A stretch of 64,000 nt of DNA from an uncultured Flavobacteriales bacterium. GTDB lineage: Bacteria > Bacteroidota > Bacteroidia > Flavobacteriales_G > Salibacteraceae. Positions 8,322-18,773 of the stretch are shown here, piece after piece. Where the stretch lies: assembly GCA_937899835.1 (NCBI GenBank), contig CALCCE010000304.1, forward strand, positions 1 through 64,000. The letters are read 5' to 3'. A program made the translations under genes and the position numbers. Under the pieces are notes generated by a model. The model was given only the letters and a program-made list of their open reading frames with translations. It had not been told where the DNA came from and did no database searches. Numbering within the stretch: position 1 is the stretch's first letter; the number at the start of each line of letters is the position of its first letter.

Positions 8322-9161
8322 ATGAAAAGGCATTTGCAGCACATTCAATACGCATTTAAAGGTTATAGAACCGCCTTTAAATTGCTGTTTGGTACCCGTC
8401 TCGCCTGGTTTTTGGTGGTGCCGCCCATCGTTTATGCGCTCACCTTTTTAGGAAGCCAATTCTTGGGCGAGGCGGTTTCAGAAAAATCTACGCTGGTGTT
8501 CAATCTGTGGATCGATGTGGACGCATGGGACTTTTGGGGGGCATCGTACATTGGCCCTTTTGTCAGTGGTTTTGTAAAAGTGATGGTTCGCATCCTGTTT
8601 TTTTTACTCATGGCCTACCTTTCCGGTACGATTACTCTGATTCTGTTATCCCCGTTTTTGGCCTTTCTCTCCGAAAGAACCGAGCAACACCTCACCGGTC
8701 GCAACGACTACCCGTTCCACCTGCTACAATTTGTACGCGATGTGGTTAGAGGTATTGGCATTGCGCTGCGCAATGCGGTGTTGCAGTTGGGTTTTACCCT
8801 GTTTTTCTTTTTCATTGGTTTTGTGCCGGTTGTAGGTTGGATCATCAGCATTGTTGGTTCTTTTGTGGTTCCGGCCTATTTTTATGGTTTTTCGTTCATG
8901 GACTATATTCACGAACGCCGGCGGCTGTCGCTCGCAGAAAGTGTGCAAGAAGTGCGCAGGCACAAGTGGATGGCCATCGTGTTGGGTACTCCTTGTTGGC
9001 TGGCCATGTTCATTCCGCTAATTGGTTCTTTTTTTGCGGCTTATGCCGCTCTCTTTTCTACTGTTGCGGCCACTGCCGCTATGTTTGAGGTGCCCCAGTA
9101 CCGAAACGTCAAAGAAAACAAGTCCCTTGGTACTCCAACCAATGTGCAATTGCCCCGTTAA
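8322..9161 (+). CDS. EI24-domain (CysZ-like) membrane protein
   Basis: A 279-residue polytopic membrane protein resembling the EI24/CysZ family. It opens with a basic amphipathic segment (HLQHIQYAFKGYRTAFKLL), then a first helix, with later helices around GTITLILLSPFLAFLSER and FFFIGFVPVVGWIISIVG. CysZ imports sulfate in proteobacteria, but many EI24 homologues have no tested substrate, so I do not assign sulfate transport. I use the ATG at 8322 rather than an upstream TTG at 8265. It is divergent from purB and sits six bases before mqnA, suggesting co-transcription. Confidence 0.8.
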   Translation: MKRHLQHIQYAFKGYRTAFKLLFGTRLAWFLVVPPIVYALTFLGSQFLGEAVSEKSTLVFNLWIDVDAWDFWGASYIGPFVSGFVKVMVRILFFLLMAYLSGTITLILLSPFLAFLSERTEQHLTGRNDYPFHLLQFVRDVVRGIGIALRNAVLQLGFTLFFFFIGFVPVVGWIISIVGSFVVPAYFYGFSFMDYIHERRRLSLAESVQEVRRHKWMAIVLGTPCWLAMFIPLIGSFFAAYAALFSTVAATAAMFEVPQYRNVKENKSLGTPTNVQLPR

Positions 9162-9167
9162 CTCACC

Positions 9168-9920
9168 ATGAAGATATCTTCCGTCAATTACCTCAATTCA
9201 GTGCCGTTTGTCCGCGGACTACAGCACTCCGGTTTGTTTTCCGATTTTGTTCTCCGGCTCGATCCTCCGGCCTTGTGCGCCAAAGTTTGGATAGAGGGCA
9301 CAGTAGATGTGGGCCTGGTTCCTGTGGCGGTATTGCCCCTGGTGCCCGACTATGAAATAGTCGCCGATTATTGCATTGGTTGCGATGGAGCGGTGCACAG
9401 TGTAGCCCTGTTTAGCGAGGTGCCCTTAGAAGAAATCGAAACGGTGGTGTTGGACTATCAGTCCCGCACTTCGGTGAATTTAGTGCGGGTGTTGGCGCGT
9501 CACCATTGGAAAACCCACCATTGGCAATGGAAACCCGCTGATCCGGGCTATGAGCAACACATTTCGGGAACCACCGCGGCCGTAGTGATTGGCGATCGGG
9601 CGTTCGACATGTACCACTCCTTTCCTCACGTGTTCGATTTGGGAGAAGGCTGGAAAGAATTTACCGGTTTGCCCTTTGTGTTTGCGGTATGGGCGGCCAA
9701 TCGGCCCGTGGCACCAGCCAAGCGAAAAGCCTTCAATGCAGCCCTCTCCTGGGGATTGGATCATCGGGAAGAAGCCATTGCCACCTTTGAGGGAACCTTA
9801 GAGCAGCAGGCATTCTACGCTGAATACTTGCGTCAATACATCCATTACGAATTGGGAGCACCTCAGCTGGAGGCAATTAAGCGATTTCACGCTTACCTAA
9901 AAGAAGGAACTACGATTTAA
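9168..9920 (+). CDS. mqnA: Chorismate dehydratase (futalosine pathway)
   Basis: MqnA-family enzyme that dehydrates chorismate to 3-[(1-carboxyvinyl)oxy]benzoate, the first step of the futalosine menaquinone pathway. The protein has the periplasmic-binding-protein-like fold but no signal peptide. Typical segments are SSVNYLNSVPFVRGL at the start, GTVDVGLVPVAVLP, DYQSRTSVNLVRVL and ISGTTAAVVIGDRAFD. The length of 250 residues is usual. No other menaquinone gene is nearby; it follows the EI24 membrane-protein gene by six bases. Confidence 0.92.
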   Translation: MKISSVNYLNSVPFVRGLQHSGLFSDFVLRLDPPALCAKVWIEGTVDVGLVPVAVLPLVPDYEIVADYCIGCDGAVHSVALFSEVPLEEIETVVLDYQSRTSVNLVRVLARHHWKTHHWQWKPADPGYEQHISGTTAAVVIGDRAFDMYHSFPHVFDLGEGWKEFTGLPFVFAVWAANRPVAPAKRKAFNAALSWGLDHREEAIATFEGTLEQQAFYAEYLRQYIHYELGAPQLEAIKRFHAYLKEGTTI

Positions 9921-9994
9921 AGGGTTGCACCTGCAGCTTTTGTCCAGCAGGATCGCCTTGTGCGGTAAAGAAGAGCCCGGATTTAACCGTCCGA

Positions 9995-10618
9995 TTAGTC
10001 TTGCGGTTCACGCGGTGGCATGGGCTTCCAATCACTGCGCTTGAGCAGCAAGCCGTCGAGAAATTTTTCGTATTCCTGAAGCTTCACCGGTGCATCGTAG
10101 CGGTTTTTCACACTCTTTTTGCGACCGTTGATGTTGGCAGCGGTAAACGTTGAAGGAATATCGGTGATGGGACCATCAAATTCGTTGGGCAGCTTGTAGT
10201 AGGCTACCGCTTCAATCCGTTGACGAATTTGATCCATTTCCGCTTTTGAAATGCGGGTTTCATATTTCCCGTTTTCCAGGCTTTCTACCCAGTTTTTTAC
10301 ATGTAGGGTAGCATAACCGCTTTGAAAAACCATGAGTTTGTAGGTAGGGCAGCGGCCAAAACAAGGCGTGCGCTCGATACTCACAAAGAGGGAATCGGGC
10401 AGGCTTTTGGTATATCTTGGCGTTTCGTTGGGTGGGGTAGGTGTAAGCGCACCTTCGGGCTTTTCGGGGGCTTGGGCTACCTGTGGAGGGTCGGCCTTGG
10501 CCACTTCCTTGCTTTTGGGCACTTCTTGCTGTGCGGTGCTGTCTTGTGTTTTTTTAGCGCCATTGCAAGCGGCCATAAGCAGCACAACTGAAAGTAGAAG
10601 CGGAATAATTGCTTTCAT
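9995..10618 (-). CDS. DUF6438-domain lipoprotein
   Basis: Start placed at the ATG at 10618, which gives a lipoprotein signal (MKAIIPLLLSVVLLMAAC) with lipobox LMAAC; the Cys is near residue 18. A low-complexity Pro/Lys/Glu linker follows, then a domain with SIERTPCFGRCPTYKLMVF, the CFGxCPxY signature of DUF6438, a family of unknown function. The two cysteines could form a disulfide in the periplasm. It lies 41 bases downstream of yidC on the same strand and may share its transcript. Confidence 0.85.
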   Translation of the reverse strand: MKAIIPLLLSVVLLMAACNGAKKTQDSTAQQEVPKSKEVAKADPPQVAQAPEKPEGALTPTPPNETPRYTKSLPDSLFVSIERTPCFGRCPTYKLMVFQSGYATLHVKNWVESLENGKYETRISKAEMDQIRQRIEAVAYYKLPNEFDGPITDIPSTFTAANINGRKKSVKNRYDAPVKLQEYEKFLDGLLLKRSDWKPMPPREPQD

Positions 10619-10659
10619 GGTTCGAAATTTTTCAGCTTGTACCCAAAACCGGGCCACAG

Positions 10660-12636
10660 CTATTTACGCTTCTTGCCAGCAGCACGCTGGTTGCGTATTT
10701 GATTTTGCTGACGCTGCATGTCTTCCAACTTCGCCTGAAATTTTGATTTCTTTTTCGGAGCCTTCTTTTTGTTGGCTTGTATCTTGGCGTGAATGGCTTC
10801 CTCGTTGATGAAAAAGCGCTTGATGACCAATTGTTGAATGATGGAAATCACATTAGAAGTAAAGTAGTAATAACTCAACCCGGCCGAATAGCTGTTGAAG
10901 AAACCAAGCAACATCACCGGCATGAAATACATCATGATCTTCATTTGCGGCATTTGACTGGCCGACCCAGTCATTTGCATGTTGTAGCGCGTGTAGAAAA
11001 AGGTGGAACCGGCCATCATGAGCGTGAACAGGCTCACGTGGTCGCCATAGAATGGAATGTCGATACCGAATTGCGACAAGTCAAAAATAGAGTCGTAGGT
11101 ACTCAAGTCGTCGGCCCACAAAAAGCCCTCTTGCCGCAGCTCGATGGAGGAAGGGAAGAAGCGGAACATGGCGTAGAGAATTGGCATTTGCAACACCATC
11201 GGAATACAGCCTGCCATGGGATTGACCCCTGCCTTGCGGTAGAGCGCCATGGTTTCTTGCTGCTTCTTCCCCGTTTCAGCATCCTTAAACTTCTCGTTGA
11301 TTTCTTCAATCTCCGGCTTTAGCACCTTCATTTTGGCGCTACTCACATAGTTTTTGTAGGTAAGCGGAAAAAGCAGCAATTTGATGAAAATGGTCAACAG
11401 CAAGATAATGATGCCATAACTCAGCGAACCCCAGCCGTCCATCACGTTGAACACGGGGATGATGAGGTACTGATTCACCCACTTGAAGACAGCCCAGCCC
11501 AGGTTGATTTGATTTTCCAATCCAATCCCAATTTCTTCCAGGGTTTGGTAGTGGTTGGGACCAAAGTAGAACTGGCTGTTAAAAGTGCCTTCACGGCCCA
11601 GATCGATCGCAAACTTGGCACCTAACTGCTTGGTATAGCGGAAGGAATTGCCTGGAATCTCGGAACTTACTTTGGCATCTACTTTCGAAAAAGGTGCTTC
11701 GGGAATAATTCCGACCGAGAAGAATTGCTGCTTGAAAGAAACCCACTCGGTATTGGTCGTCAATACTTCTGATTCAGGGTCTTTGGATTGCTCCGAGAGC
11801 TCGTCTACATCTTCGTCCTGGTACTTGTAAAAAACCGTGGTGGTATTGCGCTCCAATTCAATGCTCTTCTCTTTGGAAGGTACCTTCATCCACCATTCGA
11901 AACCAAAACTTCCGGCGTTAGACCGATTGTCGAGAATATCATCCATGCCGACTACTTTCATGGAGTAATCCATGAGGTAGCTCTGACCAGTCAGTGAATA
12001 GGTATATTCAATGTATTGGTCGTCCGTAGCGCCAAACAAGCGCATGGAAAGTGATTCGGAGCCTTCTTCGCCCGTTACCGAGACGGAAGGCCCTTGAGCC
12101 TGAAAGTAAAGTTCGCCAGTGTTTACAGTGCGACTTTTCGCATCGAAAAAGGTGTATTCAAATGCAGATGAATCTTCGTCAAACAGCATCAGCGGAAGCG
12201 AGTCGAAGGTCTGGTATTCTTTGAGTTCCACCGATACCAACCGCCCGCCTTTAGAGCTAACCGTGGCTTTTATCTTTTCGTTTTCGATGGTGAAGTACTC
12301 CGCAGTGCCTTCAGAAGCCCGATAAAACATGCCGTAGTTGGCTTGCTTCTTTTCTGTTCTCAGGCTGTCTTGCAATACGGTGTAGGCCGAGTCGCTCAGG
12401 TTTTTACCAGCGGTATCCACCTGTATTTCGGCCATGTCCGAGTCGGAATCCTCGGACTCGAGTTGGGAGAAATTTTTTCGGGCTTGTTCGCGGGCTTGTT
12501 CTTCCTCGACCGCCGTGATCGAGTCTTGTAAGCGTTTCTGCTCTGCGAGTTCTTCCTCGGTAGGTTGATTGTACCAGGTAAATCCGATAAATACTACTCC
12601 AATGAGCAGCATTCCGATCAGCGTATTCCTATCCAT
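10660..12636 (-). CDS. yidC: Membrane protein insertase YidC
   Basis: Inserts and folds inner-membrane proteins, alone or with SecYEG. The 658-residue protein has the layout of the Bacteroidota long form: an N-terminal membrane anchor (LIGMLLIGVVFIGFTWY), a highly acidic linker, a large periplasmic beta domain to about residue 360, then the conserved five-helix 60KD_IMP core with GIIILLLTIFIKLLLFPLTY (substrate-groove region) and NPMAGCIPMVLQMPILYAMF. The tail is strongly basic (KKKAPKKKSKF and beyond), suited to ribosome contact. A -7 box TATCTTTG lies about 30 bases upstream. pyrG precedes it on the same strand. Confidence 0.97.
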   Translation of the reverse strand: MDRNTLIGMLLIGVVFIGFTWYNQPTEEELAEQKRLQDSITAVEEEQAREQARKNFSQLESEDSDSDMAEIQVDTAGKNLSDSAYTVLQDSLRTEKKQANYGMFYRASEGTAEYFTIENEKIKATVSSKGGRLVSVELKEYQTFDSLPLMLFDEDSSAFEYTFFDAKSRTVNTGELYFQAQGPSVSVTGEEGSESLSMRLFGATDDQYIEYTYSLTGQSYLMDYSMKVVGMDDILDNRSNAGSFGFEWWMKVPSKEKSIELERNTTTVFYKYQDEDVDELSEQSKDPESEVLTTNTEWVSFKQQFFSVGIIPEAPFSKVDAKVSSEIPGNSFRYTKQLGAKFAIDLGREGTFNSQFYFGPNHYQTLEEIGIGLENQINLGWAVFKWVNQYLIIPVFNVMDGWGSLSYGIIILLLTIFIKLLLFPLTYKNYVSSAKMKVLKPEIEEINEKFKDAETGKKQQETMALYRKAGVNPMAGCIPMVLQMPILYAMFRFFPSSIELRQEGFLWADDLSTYDSIFDLSQFGIDIPFYGDHVSLFTLMMAGSTFFYTRYNMQMTGSASQMPQMKIMMYFMPVMLLGFFNSYSAGLSYYYFTSNVISIIQQLVIKRFFINEEAIHAKIQANKKKAPKKKSKFQAKLEDMQRQQNQIRNQRAAGKKRK

Positions 12637-12666
12637 CTTGTTGGTTGATGCCAGTCAATTAAGCGG

Positions 12667-12674
12667 CAAAGATA
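12667..12674 (-). promoter_or_regulatory. Promoter -7 box for yidC
   Basis: On the minus strand this reads TATCTTTG, an exact TAnnTTTG match 30 bases before the yidC ATG, between pyrG and yidC. It suggests yidC has its own promoter even though pyrG is upstream on the same strand. Confidence 0.45.
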
Positions 12675-12714
12675 GTACTTATTGAGGGGATAAAATGGCG
12701 TGACAGCCTGCGAG

Positions 12715-14343
<1,629 letters not shown>

Positions 14344-14376
14344 TTACAACCGTCGTAGAAACCTCGATTAACGGTG

Positions 14377-14408
14377 CGAAATTAGCAATTTTACCTACGT
14401 GTTCCCAA
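14377..14408 (-). promoter_or_regulatory. Candidate promoter for pyrG
   Basis: On the minus strand, TTG (plus-strand 14406-14408), 21 bases, then TAATTTCG (14377-14384): one mismatch from the Bacteroidota TTG-N17-23-TAnnTTTG pattern. It lies 42 bases before the start codon. Confidence 0.4.
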
Positions 14409-14433
14409 CATGGATATTTAATCTATCCACAAG

Positions 14434-14454
14434 AATTCAACAGAGGGTTGAATT
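14434..14454 (-). terminator. Hairpin at the 3' end of the TonB-dependent receptor gene
   Basis: A perfect 8-bp inverted repeat (AATTCAAC at 14434-14441, GTTGAATT at 14447-14454, five-base loop) overlaps the receptor's stop codon. On the minus strand only a short T-rich stretch follows, so it is a weak terminator or an mRNA 3'-end stabiliser. Confidence 0.35.
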
Positions 14455-16780
14455 AGAAGGTAAGGTAAAGACCGGCACTGGGCATAAAGGGCAGCTGATC
14501 CACGCGTTCGCCCGATACCCGATCCACATAAAAGATGTTTTGACGATCGTAGGCATTGGTGACACCCAGGTTGGCTTCGAGCATCGAACTAACCGAAATG
14601 GCCCAGGTCTTTTTCAGGGAGATGTCCATCCGGTGGTAGAAGGGCAAGCGGCCTTTGTTTATTTCCGCATAATTGATGCCCAATTGTCCGTTGGTACTCG
14701 TATAATCGGTGTTGATGCCGTTGCTGAAATCGAACTCTTCGAAGAAGCCTTGCGTTTGGGTGAACGGGAAGCCCGAACCCAGGTTCCACCGCACACTCAA
14801 CTCGAAATTGCGGTTGGGCCCGAAACGGTAAGTTCCCAACAGGTTGACGTTGTGCCGGCGGTCAAAAACCGGGTTGTATTCTTGAATTCCATCCCAACGG
14901 GTGACCACACCCAAAGAATAAACGGCCCACAAATAGAAGCGATCGCGGGTATACTTCATCACAAAGTCAACCCCGTAGGCATCACCTTCTTCCACGATAA
15001 AGTCTTTTTTCAACACATCGGGCTGGTTGAGGTTATCCTCGGTATCTTCAAACAGCTTGTTCCGGTTGATGTTGGTCAGCTGCGTAAACCGCTTGAGGTA
15101 GCCTTCTACGTTAATGTTCAGGTTAGGGCCCAGATCGCGTTCCACACCAATAATTAAGTGTTGTGCTTTTTGCAATTTGTGGTTCACTTCTCGGATGTCG
15201 CCGTTTTGTTGCACAAAGTCTTTTTGCAGGTTGTCGGGTCCGGAAAGGAACCCGTAGAAAAGGTTGACCACATCGCGGTCGGAGTTGGCACTGATGAGGT
15301 TTTGCGAATACAAACCGGCGGCCATTTTAATCCGGGTATTGTCGTTGATGTTGTATTTCGCACCCAGGCGCGGCTCTGGCGAAAGGGTGTTGAGCGAAGC
15401 ATAGTAATGCATGCGAATGCTGGGGTCCAATACCAGCTTACCGGCATTGAGGCGGTATTTGAAATACCCGGCCAATTCAGTCGTGTTTTCATCTTGCTCT
15501 ACCCGGCGGCCCGCTTCGTTGAAGAATTCGAAGTCGGTGCCAAAGCCCAACACCTCCAAACCATACTTGATTTCATCATTGAGCAAGAAATAGGTAAAGT
15601 CCAAACCGAGGTTAAAGCCATCGATGGAGCTCGAACGTGGTGGAACATTTTCTTCAATCAGTTCAATGTCGTAGGTAGAGTAGGCAAAGTTACCTTCCAC
15701 CAGTACTGGCGAACCAGTAGGCACCAACACAAAGTTACTTCCCCCACCAAATGCTTGCCAGTTGAGGTCAGAAACCGCCTGATAACGCACCTGATCGTTG
15801 AATGAAAACCCAAAAAGGTTGAATTTACTACCGTTGTCGCCGTTGAAAGATACCTTTCCGTAGAGGTCGGTGAAGTTGAAAGGAAGGCCGTCTTCGTCGA
15901 TGTATTCGTAGAAAACTTTGGAACTCTGTTCCAGGTAAGAGTGCTTGGCCGAAATGATGTAAGAAGAAGAACTACCGCCCGGTTTGTCGGGCCGCTTGAT
16001 CGGACCTTCTAATAATAACTTTGCAGCAAAGGTGCTGGCGCCCACTTTTCCGGCCACTTCATTTTTGTTACCATCCCGGGTGGTGATGTCCATTACCGAA
16101 GAAATACGGCCACCGTATTCGGCATTGAAACCACCCGTATAAATGTCGGCATTGCGGATAATGTCGGTATCGAAAACGGAAAACAAGCCAATGGAGTGGA
16201 AAGGGTTGTAGATCACCATACCGTCCAACAGCACTTTGTTTTGAATCGGAGAACCGCCACGTATGTAAAGTTGGCCCCCCTGGTCTCCCGTAAAAATCAC
16301 CCCTGGCATCACCGTAAGGTATTGCGCAATGTCTGCCTCACCACCCACCGATGGCAATTGCTTGATTTCGTTGGGCGTAATCTTCTGAACCGATACCTTC
16401 ACCTCGGTGCGTGCTTCCTGTGCAGCTGCCGAAATGTTCACCTCTCTCAGCTTCACGCTCGATTTTTTCAAAAAGAGTTTGCGGGTTAAGATCTGTCCTT
16501 TAGAAATGGTAATGTCTTGGTAGAGCGTATCGTAACCAAGGAAAGAAACCGTTAGCGTGTAGGTGCCAGCAGGTACTTTAGCAATGCTGTAAAAACCGTT
16601 TACATCGGTTACCGCTCCGTAGCCCGTACCCTTGAGGTAAACATTGGTAAAAATGATGGGCTCCTGGGATTTTTCATCGTAAACGAAACCCCTGATGGTA
16701 CCCTGTGCCATGATGAAGGTGGCGCAGAGGGTAAAAATTGTGAACCAAAAAAAGCGGGGGAAGACCGTCTGTAACCGCAT
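14453..16780 (-). CDS. TonB-dependent receptor with carboxypeptidase-regulatory-like N-domain
   Basis: Outer-membrane 22-strand barrel of 775 residues. Starting at the ATG at 16780 gives a signal peptide ending near CATFIMAQ. Next comes a carboxypeptidase regulatory-like domain (GTIRGFVYDEKSQEPIIFT), then the plug (YIRGGSPIQNKVLLDGM, GGFNAEYGGRISSVMDI), then alternating aromatic barrel strands ending in AGLYLTF, a classic C-terminal Phe. It uses ATP-independent energy transfer from TonB/ExbBD. No SusD partner is adjacent, so it is not an obvious polysaccharide locus; the ligand is unknown. A TTG-initiated 20-residue extension is possible but would precede the signal peptide. Confidence 0.93.
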   Translation of the reverse strand: MRLQTVFPRFFWFTIFTLCATFIMAQGTIRGFVYDEKSQEPIIFTNVYLKGTGYGAVTDVNGFYSIAKVPAGTYTLTVSFLGYDTLYQDITISKGQILTRKLFLKKSSVKLREVNISAAAQEARTEVKVSVQKITPNEIKQLPSVGGEADIAQYLTVMPGVIFTGDQGGQLYIRGGSPIQNKVLLDGMVIYNPFHSIGLFSVFDTDIIRNADIYTGGFNAEYGGRISSVMDITTRDGNKNEVAGKVGASTFAAKLLLEGPIKRPDKPGGSSSSYIISAKHSYLEQSSKVFYEYIDEDGLPFNFTDLYGKVSFNGDNGSKFNLFGFSFNDQVRYQAVSDLNWQAFGGGSNFVLVPTGSPVLVEGNFAYSTYDIELIEENVPPRSSSIDGFNLGLDFTYFLLNDEIKYGLEVLGFGTDFEFFNEAGRRVEQDENTTELAGYFKYRLNAGKLVLDPSIRMHYYASLNTLSPEPRLGAKYNINDNTRIKMAAGLYSQNLISANSDRDVVNLFYGFLSGPDNLQKDFVQQNGDIREVNHKLQKAQHLIIGVERDLGPNLNINVEGYLKRFTQLTNINRNKLFEDTEDNLNQPDVLKKDFIVEEGDAYGVDFVMKYTRDRFYLWAVYSLGVVTRWDGIQEYNPVFDRRHNVNLLGTYRFGPNRNFELSVRWNLGSGFPFTQTQGFFEEFDFSNGINTDYTSTNGQLGINYAEINKGRLPFYHRMDISLKKTWAISVSSMLEANLGVTNAYDRQNIFYVDRVSGERVDQLPFMPSAGLYLTF

Positions 16781-16968
16781 GCTAATAGGGAATAGATGAA
16801 GGTTGCGAATGTAGAAAATCTGTAGCGATAAGAAAGCCAAAAATGGTTAACCCGGCATATAGGTTAGGGAATGGCTCATAGAGTGGATAAGCGGTAGAAC
16901 CAAAAAAGAAAACGGTAGAGTTGAATGAGAAATGGTTCAAAAGACCGTTTAAGGGCATCAAAGGTCGA

Positions 16969-17973
16969 TTAGTGCAGAATTTTGTACACCAATTCCCGCA
17001 ACAACTCGCCGTCGGGGGTGCTGGCATTGTTCCAACCCTTCGATTTTAGGTCGTATTCCCGTAGGCTTCCAATGATCTCCACCGTTTTGCGCGGATTGTA
17101 GTAGCGCGAAGCTGTTTGGTAATCTTTCACGAAAAAGGGGTGAATACGGAGTGCTGAAGCCACCGAACGTTCGCTTTTGTCTTTTAAGAAATGATAGGTG
17201 AGAATCTTGCTGAAAAAGTTGTAAAGGCTGCTCACCGTCACCACAAAAGGATGTTGTTTGGGGTTTTGAGAAAAGCCCTGTACAATGCGGTTGGCCTTCA
17301 TCACATCGTGCTTTCCCAGTGCATTTTGCAGTTCGAAGGTATTGTACTCACGGCTGATGCCGATGTTTTCCTCAATGTGTTGGGGTGTGATTTCTAACCC
17401 CTCCGGAAGGTTGAGCAACAACTTGTCCAACTCATTGGCGATTTTACTCAAATCTGTGCCAAGGTACTCCGTGAGCAACACCGAAGCTTTGGGCGAAATC
17501 CGCATCCGCTTGCTCACCAGATACTTGTTAATCCAAGCCGGAATTTGGTTGTCATACAGCTTTTTGGATTCGAAAAAAACACTGTTTTTGGCCAATGCCT
17601 TGAAAAAGGCTTTGCGCTTATCGGGCTTTTTGTATTTGTAGCACAGTACCAGTACCGTAGAAGAAAGCGGATTTTCTACGTAAGCCGCTAAATCCTCGAT
17701 TTTGCGCATCTGTTGTGCCTCACGTACAATCACCACCTGATGGTTGGCCATCATTGGGAAACGTTTGGCCACTTCTATTACTGTGGCAGCATCCGTATCA
17801 CGGCCGTATACCACCGTTTGGTTGAAAGCCTGCTCCGATTCGTCCAGCACATGATTGGCAATGTAATCGGTGATGTAGTCGATAAAATAAGCCTCTTCTC
17901 CGAAGAGAAAGTAGATCGGGCGGTATTGGCCCGTCTTCAGGTCTTTAACTATTTGATCGAAAGTAGCGGCCAT
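16969..17973 (-). CDS. holA: DNA polymerase III subunit delta
   Basis: Clamp-loader subunit that opens the sliding clamp. The 334-residue protein starts MAATFDQIVKDLKTGQYRP and has YFLFGEEAYFIDYITDYI, the degenerate AAA+ P-loop region of HolA, followed by FPMMANHQVVIVREAQQM and the C-terminal helical collar. Its ATG overlaps the amn stop by one base (TAATG at 17971-17975 read on the minus strand), so its translation is coupled to amn. No terminator is obvious in the 188 bases between it and the receptor gene. Confidence 0.93.
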   Translation of the reverse strand: MAATFDQIVKDLKTGQYRPIYFLFGEEAYFIDYITDYIANHVLDESEQAFNQTVVYGRDTDAATVIEVAKRFPMMANHQVVIVREAQQMRKIEDLAAYVENPLSSTVLVLCYKYKKPDKRKAFFKALAKNSVFFESKKLYDNQIPAWINKYLVSKRMRISPKASVLLTEYLGTDLSKIANELDKLLLNLPEGLEITPQHIEENIGISREYNTFELQNALGKHDVMKANRIVQGFSQNPKQHPFVVTVSSLYNFFSKILTYHFLKDKSERSVASALRIHPFFVKDYQTASRYYNPRKTVEIIGSLREYDLKSKGWNNASTPDGELLRELVYKILH

Positions 17974-18746
17974 TACTCGAATCGCAAATGCTTGACCGAC
18001 CGGCCGTGGTTGATGATTTCTTTCAACGAATCGATGCCGATTTTTACGTGTTGCTCGGCGAACTGTTGGGTAACTACTTTATCGCTGGCCGTGGTTTTTA
18101 CTCCATCGGCAATCATCGGTTGGTCCGATACCAACAACAAGGCTCCGGTAGAAATTTGATTGGCAAACCCTACCGTAAACAGCGTGGCCGTTTCCATATC
18201 AATGGCCATTGCCCGAATCTTGCGCAGGTATTTTTTGAACTTTTCGTCATGCTCCCACACCCGCCGGTTGGTGGTGTATACCGTACCGGTCCAGTAGTCG
18301 CGGTTGTATTCCCGAATGGTAGAGGAGATCGCCCGTTGCAGGTTAAAGGCAGGCAAGGCCGGCACTTCTTTTGGAAAATAGTCGTTGGAGGTTCCTTCCC
18401 CCCGCACCCCTGCCAGGGGCAGAATGAGGTCGCCCAATTCGTTTTTGCGCTTCAAGCCGCCACACTTGCCCAAAAACAACACCGCCTTGGGCGAAATGGC
18501 ACTGAGCAAATCCATAACGGTGGCCGCATTGGCGCTGCCCATCCCGAAATTGATGATGGTGATGTTGCCCGCGGTGGCGTTGGGCATCACCTTGCCCACT
18601 CCTTGTACCGGGATGTTGTGTAGATTCGCAAAAAGGTCGACGTAATTGTTGAAGTTGGTTAATAAAATGTACTCACCGAAGGACTCCAAGGGAGTGCCCG
18701 TGTACCGGGGAAGCCAGTTGCCTACAATTTCTTCTTTCGTCTTCAT
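17973..18746 (-). CDS. amn: AMP nucleosidase
   Basis: Hydrolyses AMP to adenine and ribose 5-phosphate. The 257-residue protein is the short, catalytic-domain-only form of the phosphorylase fold. Visible signatures are NITIINFGMGSANAATVMD, FLGKCGGLKRKNELGD, AIDMETATLFTVGF with the ribose-binding Glu-Met-Glu-like segment, and LLLVSDQPM. I start at 18746 (MKTKEEIVGNW); a longer frame reaching 19112 would be antisense to the HsdR_N gene and is rejected. It is coupled to holA by a one-base overlap. The start is only 27 bases from the divergent gene at 18774. Confidence 0.92.
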   Translation of the reverse strand: MKTKEEIVGNWLPRYTGTPLESFGEYILLTNFNNYVDLFANLHNIPVQGVGKVMPNATAGNITIINFGMGSANAATVMDLLSAISPKAVLFLGKCGGLKRKNELGDLILPLAGVRGEGTSNDYFPKEVPALPAFNLQRAISSTIREYNRDYWTGTVYTTNRRVWEHDEKFKKYLRKIRAMAIDMETATLFTVGFANQISTGALLLVSDQPMIADGVKTTASDKVVTQQFAEQHVKIGIDSLKEIINHGRSVKHLRFE

Positions 18747-18773
18747 GCGTCTACCATTTCTTGATGTTGCAGC

